A DNA stretch of 64,000 nucleotides from SVTX01 sp051867975 (lineage in GTDB: Bacteria > Bacillota > Clostridia > Oscillospirales > CAG-272). Shown here piece after piece: positions 33,221 to 41,485 of the stretch (positions within the stretch are counted from its first letter, which is position 1; every line of letters begins with the position of its first letter). The stretch is taken from contig JBJDZM010000120.1 in assembly GCA_051867975.1 (NCBI GenBank), forward strand, positions 1-64,000, given 5' to 3'. A program made the translations under genes and the position numbers. The notes beneath the pieces were generated by a model. It had not been told where the DNA came from. It ran no database searches and was given only the letters and a program-made list of their open reading frames with translations.

Positions 33221-34318
33221 ATGGTAACAGAAAACACCAAAAACAGCGTTGTGGCAAAGAGCTTTAAATCACCTCTTTTCCTTGTGATCGCAATTTGCCT
33301 TTCCGTTGTATTTTTAGCAACACTTATCACTCTATTTACAGCCGATTTGGGCATTTTGCTCATCCTTTCGGTCATTTTCTCGGGAGTTTCCACCCTTTGC
33401 GCATGGCTTTTGTACGCTACGCCATTCGGTCCCAAGAAGCTGAAGAATCTCCGTCTCTACATGGCTTATCAGAAGATAATGACTACTATTTCAATAGTTC
33501 TCGTATCTATCGTAGGTGCTGTTGTTCTTATCGGATGTATCGTCCTTACTCTCGCAAGCGACATCATAAAGGAAGAGGTCGTTCCCGCGCTTGAGAATGA
33601 TGTTAAGCCCGTGCTTGAAGATATTGTCAACAACTCTGATGAGTTTAATCAAGATTTATCCGTTTTTGAGGATATGTACGAAGAAATGCCTCAAGAATTG
33701 AAGGATATTTACGGTATCCAAAGCCCCGAACAGCTTAAGGAGCTTATTAACGGCGCGAGCGGTTTGGCAGAGACGGCACTTAATGCTTGGGATGAGATCA
33801 TCAACTTCCTCAATACCGGTTTCTTGGCGTTTACAATAATCGTTGCGATCGCTTTTGCAGTCATTATTACGATCCTATGCCTTGTCAGCAGTGCGTACAA
33901 GAGAACGTCAAAGTATCTCAAAGCACTTGCAAATGACATCAACACCGACAAGAAGGCTCCCTTTGTTAAGCTCTTTATCGGTGGTGGACTTATCGCTTTG
34001 GGCGGATTGTCATTGATCTCCGCGGATTTCTTCTCGGCATTGGCATCGCTTGCAATGGGCGTAGCAATTATTCTCTTTGCTGTATTCTTCAAGGAAATGA
34101 ATGAAGATCGCAAGGAAGGGCTTGCGGCAGTTGCCGAAGGATTTACGGTTGATGAAACACCCGTGGTTGATGAAGTTCCCGCATCGGAAGAGGCTCCCGT
34201 ATCGGAAGAGACTCCCGTGGCTGAAAACGCTCCCGTAGCGGAAGAGGCTCCCGTAGCAGAAGAGGCTCCCGTAGCAGAAGAGGTTCCCGCAGAGGAAGAA
34301 ACCCCGGTAGAACAGTAA
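33221..34318 (+). CDS. Membrane protein with acidic Pro-rich repeat tail
   Basis: The 365-residue protein has two N-terminal membrane helices (about 19-63), a third at about 88-113, a likely external helical region (115-195), and further helices at about 200-225 and 250-290. The last ~60 residues are a repeat of the type E-E-A-P-V-A, ending E-E-E-T-P-V-E-Q. No family is recognised. The tail may be a flexible spacer or a protein-binding segment. AAAGGAG precedes the ATG, a consensus promoter lies upstream and a terminator follows, so it is a strongly expressed single-gene unit. Confidence 0.7.
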   Translation: MVTENTKNSVVAKSFKSPLFLVIAICLSVVFLATLITLFTADLGILLILSVIFSGVSTLCAWLLYATPFGPKKLKNLRLYMAYQKIMTTISIVLVSIVGAVVLIGCIVLTLASDIIKEEVVPALENDVKPVLEDIVNNSDEFNQDLSVFEDMYEEMPQELKDIYGIQSPEQLKELINGASGLAETALNAWDEIINFLNTGFLAFTIIVAIAFAVIITILCLVSSAYKRTSKYLKALANDINTDKKAPFVKLFIGGGLIALGGLSLISADFFSALASLAMGVAIILFAVFFKEMNEDRKEGLAAVAEGFTVDETPVVDEVPASEEAPVSEETPVAENAPVAEEAPVAEEAPVAEEVPAEEETPVEQ

Positions 34319-34332
34319 TTTTATAAAGCCGT

Positions 34333-34359
34333 GCCGCCCTCGTTTGGGGGCGGCTTTTT
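34333..34359 (+). terminator. Intrinsic terminator
   Basis: GCCGCCC (34333-34339) pairs with GGGCGGC (34348-34354), followed by TTTTT. Confidence 0.88.
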
Positions 34360-34379
34360 ATATTAAGGTGAAAATTTTG

Positions 34380-34408
34380 TTGACTTTATTATGCAGATCG
34401 GTTATAAT
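34380..34408 (+). promoter_or_regulatory. Promoter of the M18 aminopeptidase gene
   Basis: TTGACT (34380-34385), a 17-bp spacer and TATAAT (34403-34408), 36 bp before the ATG. Confidence 0.88.
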
Positions 34409-34443
34409 GTATGTGGTGATTAATTTTATTATGGGGAAGACAA

Positions 34444-35718
34444 ATGAACAAAAAACTGTTTGATTTTATAAAAGAATCGCCCACGGCGTATCATGCGTGC
34501 GATGCCGCGGCGCAAATGCTCAGAAACAACGGATATACCGAAGTATTTGAAGGAGAAGAATGGGAGATCGCCGACGGCGGGAAATATTTTGTCCGCAGAA
34601 ACGGCTCGTCGCTTATCGCTTTCTCTGCACCCGAAAAATGCTCGGGCGGATTTATGATAACCGCGTCGCACTCGGACAGTCCATGCCTTAAAATAAAGGA
34701 CAATGCCTCTCTTGTCGATTCGACATATACAAGGCTTTCGACCGAGGTCTACGGCGGACCTATATTTTCAACATGGTTTGACAGGCCTCTCGGCGTTGCC
34801 GGAAGAGTCAGCGTAAAGAGCGAAAAGGGAATTGAAGTCAAACTTGTTGACACAAAAAAGCCTTGCGTAATAATTCCGAACGTTGCCATCCACATGAACA
34901 GAGAAGTAAACACAGGATTTAAATTTAACGCATCTGTTGATTTGATTCCGCTTTTTGAGAGCAATTCGCCCGAAACAGGGTTCAAAAAGTTTATTGCAAG
35001 GCTTGCAGGTGTCAATGAAGAGGATATCCTTGCATCAGACCTCTATATCTATAACTGCCAAGATGGGGTTGAGTTCGGAAGCTTTATTTCATCGCCGAGA
35101 CTTGACGACCTTCAATGTGCGTATTCGGCACTCACGGCGTTTTTGTCGGCAGAGAAGAGCGAATCTACACCTGTATATGCGCTTTTTGACAACGAAGAGG
35201 TCGGAAGTCAGACCAAGCAGGGCGCGGCATCGACATTCCTTTACGATACGCTCGGAAGGATTGCCGACGCGACAGATTCGGACTATAAGAGAGCCGTAGC
35301 AAACAGCTTTATGGTCTCGTGCGATAACGCGCACGCGATACACCCCAATCACCCCGAGTATGCCGATAAAAACCATACCGTTAAGATGAACGGCGGAGTT
35401 GTAATCAAGTACAACGCAAATCAAAAGTACACCTCTGACGGAGTGTCGGCGGCGATATTCAAGCTTATCTGCGAGAGGGCGAACGTGCCGTATCAGATGT
35501 ATTGCAACCGCGCCGATATGCCGGGCGGCTCGACGCTCGGAAGTATCGCGAACACGAAGGTCTCGCTCAATACGGTCGACATAGGAATTGCGCAGCTCGC
35601 TATGCACTCGTCGTTTGAAACGGCAGGCAGAGACGATACCGAGTATATGGTCCGCGCGCTTCAAAAATTCTATTCAAGCAGTATTCACCCGACAGAGAGC
35701 GGATATGTTTTGAAGTAA
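34444..35718 (+). CDS. apeB: M18 family aminopeptidase
   Basis: The 424-residue cytosolic metallopeptidase has the M18 zinc ligands in sequence: S-H-S-D-S-P-C-L-K near residue 79, S-S-P-R-L-D-D-L, F-D-N-E-E-V-G-S-Q (catalytic Glu-Glu), S-C-D-N-A-H-A-I-H-P-N-H, and a final H-S-S-F-E-T-A-G. It releases N-terminal residues, often acidic or neutral, from peptides. GGGGAAG precedes the ATG. It has its own promoter, and a hairpin separates it from the convergent FAD protein gene. Confidence 0.95.
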   Translation: MNKKLFDFIKESPTAYHACDAAAQMLRNNGYTEVFEGEEWEIADGGKYFVRRNGSSLIAFSAPEKCSGGFMITASHSDSPCLKIKDNASLVDSTYTRLSTEVYGGPIFSTWFDRPLGVAGRVSVKSEKGIEVKLVDTKKPCVIIPNVAIHMNREVNTGFKFNASVDLIPLFESNSPETGFKKFIARLAGVNEEDILASDLYIYNCQDGVEFGSFISSPRLDDLQCAYSALTAFLSAEKSESTPVYALFDNEEVGSQTKQGAASTFLYDTLGRIADATDSDYKRAVANSFMVSCDNAHAIHPNHPEYADKNHTVKMNGGVVIKYNANQKYTSDGVSAAIFKLICERANVPYQMYCNRADMPGGSTLGSIANTKVSLNTVDIGIAQLAMHSSFETAGRDDTEYMVRALQKFYSSSIHPTESGYVLK

Positions 35719-35742
35719 AAAGGGTCAAAAACAGTTAAAACC

Positions 35743-35800
35743 AAAAAGGGTTTTATCGAAAAACACTTTCATGCGAAGGTGTTACGGTAAAACCCTTTTT
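35743..35800. terminator. Bidirectional terminator
   Basis: AAAAAGGGTTTTA (35743-35755) pairs perfectly with TAAAACCCTTTTT (35788-35800) between convergent genes. The loop contains a smaller AACACTTTC/GAAGGTGTT hairpin. Confidence 0.85.
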
Positions 35801-35837
35801 GTAATAATGCCATGTCGTATCAAATACCGACGGAGAC

Positions 35838-37202
35838 TCAGTTTATTATCTGTCTTGCAACGTAGACTCCGCTCGCCGACGCGTGAGAGAGCGAGTGAGT
35901 TACGCCACTGCCGTCTCCGATGACGTAGAGATTTTTGTGCTTGGTCTCAAGATTTTCGTCAAGCTCGACTTCCATATTGTAGAACTTGACCTCGACGCCG
36001 TAGAGCAGAGTGTCCTCGTTTGCCGTTCCGGGGGCTATCTTGTCAAGCGCATATATCATCTCGATTATTCCGTCTAAAATTCTCTTTGGGAGAACCAGAC
36101 TGAGGTCGCCGGGAGTCGCTTTGAGAGTCGGTCTCGTGAAGGATTCGTTAATTCTTGAAGGCGTGCTTCGCCTGCCCTGAATAAGGTCGCCGAAGCGCTG
36201 AACGATAACTCCGCCGCCGAGCATGTTCGACAGCCTTGCGATGCTTTCACCGTAGCCGTTTGAATCCTTAAAAGGCTCGGAAAAATGCTTTGCGACGAGA
36301 AGCGCAAAGTTGGTGTTCTCGGTATGCTTGTCCTCGCTCTCATAGCTGTGTCCGTTTACGGTTATGATTCCGTTCGTGTTCTCGTTTACGACCGCTCCGT
36401 GCGGATTCATGCAGAATGTGCGGACCTTGTCGCCGAATTGCTTTGTTCTGTAAACTATCTTGCTTTCGTAAAGCTCGTCGGTCAGGTGGTCGAATACAAC
36501 GGCGGGGAGCTCTACTCGCACGCCGATGTCAACTCGGTTTGAGGTCGTGGGAATGTCAAGCTCGTCGCATACCGTCTCCATCCAGGAGCTGCCCGAGCGT
36601 CCGACCGAGATTATGCACTTGTCGCAGCTGAATTTTTCTCCCTTTGCCTCGATCTCGTAGCCGTCCGCGCCAAGTCTTATGTGGTCGACATGCGTGTCAA
36701 AATAGAAATCGACCTTGTCGCAGAGATGGCGGTACATGTTTTCAAGCACCTGATAGTTTATGTCGGTTCCGAGGTGGCGCACCGATGCGTCAAGGAGCTG
36801 AAGTCCGTTCTGAATACAGAGTTTTTTGAACTTCGTACCGTTCGTGGAGTAGATCTTCGTGCCTTCTCCGCCGTACTGCATGTTGATCTTGTCAACGTAG
36901 TGCATCAGCTCAAGAGCCTTGTCCTTGCCGATATGCTCGTAGAGCGTGCCGCCGAAATCGTTTGTGATATTGTATTTTCCGTCCGAGAATGCACCCGCGC
37001 CGCCGAATCCGCTCATGATAGAGCAGGTCTTGCATCCGATACAGGATTTTATCTTGTCGCCGTCGATGGGGCATTTTCTGAGGCGCAGCTCGTGACCTGC
37101 CTCAAAAACCGCGACCTTAAGTCCTTTGTTTGCCTGCGCCAACTCGTAAGCGGCGAAAATGCCGCCGGGACCCGCGCCGATGATTATAACATCGTATTTC
37201 AT
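35838..37202 (-). CDS. FAD-dependent dehydrogenase of the COG2509 type
   Basis: The 454-residue protein has an N-terminal dinucleotide-binding G-A-G-P-G-G-I-F-A-A-Y-E (8-19), then a cysteine-rich segment C-P-I-D-G-D with C-I-G-C-K-T-C-S-I-M-S-G-F-G-G-A-G-A around 44-73, and a C-terminal FAD motif N-L-Y-V-I-G-D-G-S-G-V. This set is typical of the uncharacterised FAD-dependent dehydrogenases in Firmicutes. The four close cysteines suggest metal or cluster binding. Substrate and electron partner are unknown. It stands alone, flanked by hairpins. Confidence 0.8.
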   Translation of the reverse strand: MKYDVIIIGAGPGGIFAAYELAQANKGLKVAVFEAGHELRLRKCPIDGDKIKSCIGCKTCSIMSGFGGAGAFSDGKYNITNDFGGTLYEHIGKDKALELMHYVDKINMQYGGEGTKIYSTNGTKFKKLCIQNGLQLLDASVRHLGTDINYQVLENMYRHLCDKVDFYFDTHVDHIRLGADGYEIEAKGEKFSCDKCIISVGRSGSSWMETVCDELDIPTTSNRVDIGVRVELPAVVFDHLTDELYESKIVYRTKQFGDKVRTFCMNPHGAVVNENTNGIITVNGHSYESEDKHTENTNFALLVAKHFSEPFKDSNGYGESIARLSNMLGGGVIVQRFGDLIQGRRSTPSRINESFTRPTLKATPGDLSLVLPKRILDGIIEMIYALDKIAPGTANEDTLLYGVEVKFYNMEVELDENLETKHKNLYVIGDGSGVTHSLSHASASGVYVARQIIN

Positions 37203-37272
37203 GTAAAAATACCTCTTTGTTGAAGTTTTGTCTTATTATAACACTATTCTGCAATTTTTGCAAGGGGGAATA

Positions 37273-37300
37273 AAAATGGGTACCTCGCGATACCCATTTT
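37273..37300. terminator. Hairpin terminator between two minus-strand genes
   Basis: AAAATGGGTA (37273-37282) pairs perfectly with TACCCATTTT (37291-37300). It lies just downstream of the 76-residue gene on the minus strand. Confidence 0.75.
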
Positions 37301-37328
37301 CTCGTTGTTTGTCAGAAATTACCGTCAA

Positions 37329-37559
37329 TCAGTGAGCGGCAAGCCATTCCTCAGCCTTTGCCTTGGAAACAGCCTTGATGTTCTCTGCCTTGTAGGGAGA
37401 AGCCTCTCCGCCGTTTACATAGAGGAAGTAGAGTCCCTTGTCGGTCTGATAGAGTGTCTCCTCGTAGCCCTCGGCATCACCGAAGTTGCCGAAAGTAACT
37501 TTTTTTACGAGAGTTGCGTTTTCGGTGTCATACTCTCTTTTGCAAATGATTTTTTTCAT
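37329..37559 (-). CDS. Small conserved-looking protein of unknown function
   Basis: The 76-residue protein starts MKKIICKREYDTENATLVKK and ends with a helix A-V-S-K-A-K-A-E-E-W-L-A-A-H. The middle alternates beta-like segments (G-N-F-G-D, Y-Q-T-D-K-G-L-Y-F-L-Y-V-N-G-G). Similar small proteins occur near plasmid and accessory genes of Clostridia, but I cannot name a function. AGAAGGATTAAG precedes the ATG and a terminator hairpin follows. Confidence 0.65.
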   Translation of the reverse strand: MKKIICKREYDTENATLVKKVTFGNFGDAEGYEETLYQTDKGLYFLYVNGGEASPYKAENIKAVSKAKAEEWLAAH

Positions 37560-37687
37560 GTTCTTAATCCTTCTTTTTCTTTCAATTATTTTTTTACCGT
37601 GGTATTATAACATAAAAGAGAAACAAATGCAAGTGTTTTTTGTAAATTTTTTAATCGATTTACGCAATTTATATAATTTAACTTTAC

Positions 37688-38128
37688 TCAATCTTCCTCG
37701 TTCATCAATGACGAGCACTCCAAGGCTGCCTTCATCTTTGCCTCAAAGACATCCGCGGGAATCAAAGCAATACCTTGCTCGTCGCTCAGCACGATCAGCC
37801 GCTGTCCGCCGCTCAGACCGAACTTTTCCCTCGCTGCCTTCGGTATGACGATTTGCCCCCGTTCGTTTACACTTACACTGCCCCATATGTTCTTTCCCTT
37901 TGGGGGAGGAGGGATGATCCCGATCCTCTCGTCGGTCTCGGTTTTGAGCAGGCTGTCGACGGTTACGCCGTAGTAGTCCGCCAGAGATTTGCATTTTTCA
38001 ATGTCAGGCACTGTTGCGCCGCTTTCCCACTTGGCATATGCCTGTCGGGAGATACCGATTTTCTCCGAAATTTCTTCCTGAGAAAGCCCGTGCATATTTC
38101 TGAGCATGATCAGATTTTCTTTTAACAT
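37688..38128 (-). CDS. XRE helix-turn-helix regulator fused to an AbrB/SpoVT domain
   Basis: The 146-residue protein joins an N-terminal HTH (about 4-60; L-S-Q-E-E-I-S-E-K-I-G-I-S-R-Q-A-Y-A-K-W-E-S-G) to a swapped-hairpin AbrB domain (about 82-125; V-N-E-R-G-Q-I-V-I-P-K-A-A-R-E-K-F-G). Both domains bind DNA or dimerise in related proteins. It is encoded 8 bp after the ABC permease gene in the same operon, so it probably regulates that transporter. Confidence 0.9.
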   Translation of the reverse strand: MLKENLIMLRNMHGLSQEEISEKIGISRQAYAKWESGATVPDIEKCKSLADYYGVTVDSLLKTETDERIGIIPPPPKGKNIWGSVSVNERGQIVIPKAAREKFGLSGGQRLIVLSDEQGIALIPADVFEAKMKAALECSSLMNEED

Positions 38129-38136
38129 GGATTACC

Positions 38137-38790
38137 TCACAGGTCTATTTTTTCAAAATTTCGGCAGGCATACCGATAAGATATTGCGGTCAGGGTAACA
38201 TATGATATTATGCCCAATGCGAGCAATCCGAGCTGCAAGAGGAAATGATCAAAGCCGAACGCATTTACTGCCTCAAGTCCCGGAATATTATGCAGGGCTT
38301 CGCCGATTCCAATCGCAAAAAATGCCACAATAATGTGTATAACAAACGGTTTGCCGAATTTATATGCCGTTTTGAAGAATCCGCCGATAAAAATCAAATT
38401 AAAAAGTCCAAACATCAAAAGTGCCATGCCCAAAGCAAAGAGATTTGCATTCATCATTACATTGTTTCGGTACACGGGAGCATCTGCCAAAACCGTCATT
38501 CGAATCAGAGTTGCGCAAGCCATCAATAACACGCTGCAAAGCTCGATCACGCAAGAGAAGAGATATTTGCTTTTTACAACGTCCTTCTTTGCTATGGGCA
38601 GGAGAGCGGAAAAAATAATGTCGTTTGCCTCACGTGCATTTTGAAAGCTTTGAAAAATGCCGAGGGTGGTGAAGAATACACCGCACAGGATTGGATATCC
38701 GGGGATAAAAAACATAAGTCCGAAGGCGATAAACAAGTATGACAGAATCGATGCGCTGAGAGTCATCTCTTTTCTTAGAATATTTTTCAT
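38137..38790 (-). CDS. ABC-2 type transporter permease
   Basis: The 217-residue protein has six hydrophobic segments, starts MKNILRKEMTLSASILSYLF, and contains R-E-A-N-D-I-I-F-S-A-L-L-P-I-A-K-K-D-V-V-K-S-K-Y, the cytoplasmic motif of small ABC-2 permeases of the ABC2_membrane type found in bacteriocin/antibiotic and unknown-function exporters. The start codon overlaps the ATPase stop (ATGA-type overlap). Substrate is unknown. Confidence 0.85.
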   Translation of the reverse strand: MKNILRKEMTLSASILSYLFIAFGLMFFIPGYPILCGVFFTTLGIFQSFQNAREANDIIFSALLPIAKKDVVKSKYLFSCVIELCSVLLMACATLIRMTVLADAPVYRNNVMMNANLFALGMALLMFGLFNLIFIGGFFKTAYKFGKPFVIHIIVAFFAIGIGEALHNIPGLEAVNAFGFDHFLLQLGLLALGIISYVTLTAISYRYACRNFEKIDL

Positions 38791-39506
38791 GATTTAACCT
38801 CCTTTTCCAGCCGCAGAATGGTCTGCTCCAAGGTCTCCGAGGGCAGAGAATAAGCAGAGCGGAAATCCTCTTGCGGCATAGCGGCTTGAATTTTTCCGTG
38901 GGAGATATAGATAATATCATCTGCGCACTTCTCCAAGTCCGAGATAATATGCGTCGAGAAGAACACGGCAACTCCCTCGTCACGCAGTCCCATAAATATA
39001 TCGAGCAGCTCGTCTCGGGAGAAAGGGTCCAGACCGCTGGTCGGCTCATCCAAAATGAGTATTTCCGCTTTATGGGAGAGAGCCAAAAGCAGGTTAAATT
39101 TGACCTTCATGCCCTCTGAGAGTTCAAGCGGTGTTTTATTTTCATCCAAAGAGAACAACTGCGTGTATTTGCGGTAGGCATCTTCATCCCAATTCGGATA
39201 AAAGTTTTTGGTTACCGAAACAATTTCCTTCAGTTTCTTTCTGGGATACCAGCTGACGGTTCCCGTGGAATATCCGATCCGCTGCTTGATTTCCGCCTCA
39301 TGTCCGTTGAGTGGCATATCAAAATAGGTGATTTCTCCGGAATCCGGGTGGATCAGGTTCAGCATTGACTTTATCGTAGTAGTTTTTCCGGCTCCGTTTC
39401 GGCCTGCAAAGCCGACAATTCTACCCGCTTCCAGCGCAAAGGAAACGTCACTTAATTGGAAGGAGGGATATTTCTTATACAGGTTATTGACATTCAGAAT
39501 ACTCAT
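38787..39506 (-). CDS. ABC transporter ATP-binding protein
   Basis: The 239-residue ATPase has Walker A G-R-N-G-A-G-K-T-T-T near residue 35, a signature loop in the form L-S-E-G-M-K (most ABC ATPases have L-S-G-G-Q), Walker B I-L-I-L-D-E-P-T-S-G-L-D-P and a switch H (S-T-H-I-I-S-D). With the overlapping permease it forms a complete exporter of the YtrB/BcrA type. It heads a three-gene operon ending with the XRE-AbrB regulator. Confidence 0.92.
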   Translation of the reverse strand: MSILNVNNLYKKYPSFQLSDVSFALEAGRIVGFAGRNGAGKTTTIKSMLNLIHPDSGEITYFDMPLNGHEAEIKQRIGYSTGTVSWYPRKKLKEIVSVTKNFYPNWDEDAYRKYTQLFSLDENKTPLELSEGMKVKFNLLLALSHKAEILILDEPTSGLDPFSRDELLDIFMGLRDEGVAVFFSTHIISDLEKCADDIIYISHGKIQAAMPQEDFRSAYSLPSETLEQTILRLEKEVKS

Positions 39507-39781
39507 AACTGCCTCCTTGAGTATGATTTATATGAATATTGTAATCTGAAGTTGCATAAAAATCAACCAACTGAAGATTACAAAAAAGTAAAAATACTGT
39601 TATGTCAGGTTGCGGGAAATGAAAAGAAAAGGTCGGGGAAAAAGATTCTTTTCTTTCATACGATATTTACTCAATGTAATTCGGGCATGCTTTTGCATCT
39701 TGTCATACGGCGATGTGCTTTTTGTCCAATATTCTCAAAAAAGTTTGCATGATTACTTGAAAATTTTGTGAAATTAACCCT
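39507..39781. other. Gene-free stretch between divergent transporter operons
   Basis: No convincing coding region. AT-rich DNA lies upstream of the ABC operon (minus strand) and the MATE promoter at 39782. No operator-like palindrome for the XRE-AbrB protein was recognised. Confidence 0.4.
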
Positions 39782-39810
39782 TTGAAAAAGCCTTGGAAAA
39801 GTTATATAAT
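39782..39810 (+). promoter_or_regulatory. Promoter of the second MATE gene
   Basis: TTGAAA (39782-39787), a 17-bp spacer and TATAAT (39805-39810). It lies 200 bp before the start codon, giving a leader of about 190 nt. Confidence 0.85.
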
Positions 39811-39857
39811 ATACGTATGGTGAATTAAAATATGATATATAAAGAAACGAGTAGCAG

Positions 39858-39893
39858 AAGTGCGTAAGTCCGGTTTGGGCTTGCGCACTTTTT
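39858..39893 (+). promoter_or_regulatory. Terminator-like hairpin in the MATE leader
   Basis: AAGTGCGTAAG (39858-39868) pairs with CTTGCGCACTT (39880-39890) with one G-U pair, followed by TTT and a C. Two further hairpins follow: GAACGGGGAA with TTTTCCGTTC (about 39900-39930) and CTGCCGC/GCGGCAG just before the GGAGG. The arrangement suggests attenuation; no known riboswitch is recognised. Confidence 0.5.
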
Positions 39894-40009
39894 CTGTCGG
39901 GAACGGGGAAGGCTGCTTTTCCGTTCAAGGATAAAACCGTTTCACGCAAGATTTTTTAAAAAACAATTACAAATTTATACTGCCGCAGTGCGGCAGAATG
40001 GAGGTTATT

Positions 40010-41422
40010 ATGGAAAACGAAAATCAATCTTATCTCGGCACGATGCCTGAAGGGAAGCTGATGGGAAGATATGCAATACCTTGTATCATTTCCTTGCTCG
40101 TAGGCGCGCTTTACAACATCGTAGACCAGATATTTATCGCCAACGCCGATTATCTCGGATCATACGGAAATGCCGCAAACACCGTCGTCTTTCCTCTGAC
40201 CGTGATAGCTCTTGCGATTGCCGTCATGATAGGCGACGGCTGTTGTGCGTTCGTCAGTATCAGCCTCGGTAAAAAGAACGGCAAAGAAGCGTCAAGCAGT
40301 ATGGGAAACAGCATACTTCTCACGGTTATTTTGAGCCTTGTGCTGACTGCTATATATCTTATCTTCAGCGACGGTATCATCTCGTCATTCGGCGGAACGG
40401 TCAATGCGGAAACGTATGCGCACTCAAAAGAATATTTCTTTTGGATAACGCTCGGTATTCCGTTTTATATGTTCGGGCAGGCGATGAACCCCGTCATTCG
40501 CGCCGACGGAAATCCGAAATTTGCAATGGTCTCAACTCTGGCAGGGGCGATTATCAATATCATTCTCGACCCGATATTCATTTTTGTTTTCAAATGGGGA
40601 ATGATGGGAGCCGCTATTGCGACCGTTCTCGGTCAGGTCGTGACCGCGGTTCTTGCCGTCATTTATCTGTGCAATACGAAGGTCGTGAAGCTGTCAAAAG
40701 AGAGCTTCAAACCGAACGCTTGCGTAATCGGTAAGACGCTGATGCTCGGCATTTGCAGTTTTTTGGCACAAATTTCTCTTGTGGCGGCTATGGCTGCAAT
40801 CAACAATATGATATGCAAATACGGCGCTATGGACGAGATATTCGGGCAGGCAGAGTTTGCGCAGATACCGATGGCGGTCGTGGGAATCGTAATGAAATTC
40901 TTTCAAATTGTCATATCTGTTGTGATAGGTATGGCAGCAGGCTGTATTCCGATAGTCGGATACAACATGGGGGCAGGGCTTTACGCGCGTGTCAAGAGAC
41001 TGTTCACGAGGCTGCTCGTCTCGGAGGCGATAGTCGGTGCCGTGGCGTTCGTTATCGTTGAGGTTTTCCCGGGTTTGCTGATAAAGATTTTCGGCGCGGC
41101 GAACGAAAGCGTTTACTATACCGATTTTGCAATAAAGGCGTTCAGAATATATCTTTGTATGATAATTCTTGCATGCATTAATAAAGCGACCTTCATTTTT
41201 CTGCAGGCGATGGGCAAGGCGGCAATCTCGACGATGCTTTCGATGGTTCGTGAAATTGTGTTCGGAGTCGGATTTGCGCTTTTATTGCCGATATTCTTCG
41301 GACTTGACGGCGTACTGTATTCGATGCCGGTATCCGATGTTCTGACCGCAATAATATCGGGGATAGTAATAGTATCGACGTATAAACAACTCTCAAAAAG
41401 CGAAAAGATGCGAATTGAATAA
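40010..41422 (+). CDS. MATE-family efflux transporter (second copy)
   Basis: The 470-residue protein has twelve hydrophobic segments. Typical stretches are G-R-Y-A-I-P-C-I-I-S-L-L-V-G-A-L-Y-N-I-V-D-Q-I-F-I near the start and N-P-V-I-R-A-D-G-N-P-K-F-A-M in the first half. This is closer to the MepA/NorM-like branch common in Clostridia than to the MATE protein at 24.6 kb. The ATG at 40010 is chosen because GGAGG (40000-40004) precedes it; an ATG at 39998 overlaps that site. It has its own promoter and structured leader. Confidence 0.9.
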   Translation: MENENQSYLGTMPEGKLMGRYAIPCIISLLVGALYNIVDQIFIANADYLGSYGNAANTVVFPLTVIALAIAVMIGDGCCAFVSISLGKKNGKEASSSMGNSILLTVILSLVLTAIYLIFSDGIISSFGGTVNAETYAHSKEYFFWITLGIPFYMFGQAMNPVIRADGNPKFAMVSTLAGAIINIILDPIFIFVFKWGMMGAAIATVLGQVVTAVLAVIYLCNTKVVKLSKESFKPNACVIGKTLMLGICSFLAQISLVAAMAAINNMICKYGAMDEIFGQAEFAQIPMAVVGIVMKFFQIVISVVIGMAAGCIPIVGYNMGAGLYARVKRLFTRLLVSEAIVGAVAFVIVEVFPGLLIKIFGAANESVYYTDFAIKAFRIYLCMIILACINKATFIFLQAMGKAAISTMLSMVREIVFGVGFALLLPIFFGLDGVLYSMPVSDVLTAIISGIVIVSTYKQLSKSEKMRIE

Positions 41423-41447
41423 AAAACGCGATATGCACGGAAAGAAA

Positions 41448-41485
41448 ACGGCAACAGGGAAAAATCCTTGTTGCCGTCAGTTTTT
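41448..41485. terminator. Terminator between convergent genes
   Basis: ACGGCAACAGG (41448-41458) pairs with CCTTGTTGCCGT (41466-41477, one bulge), followed by CAGTTTTT. It sits between the MATE gene and the opposing heptad-repeat gene. Confidence 0.8.
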
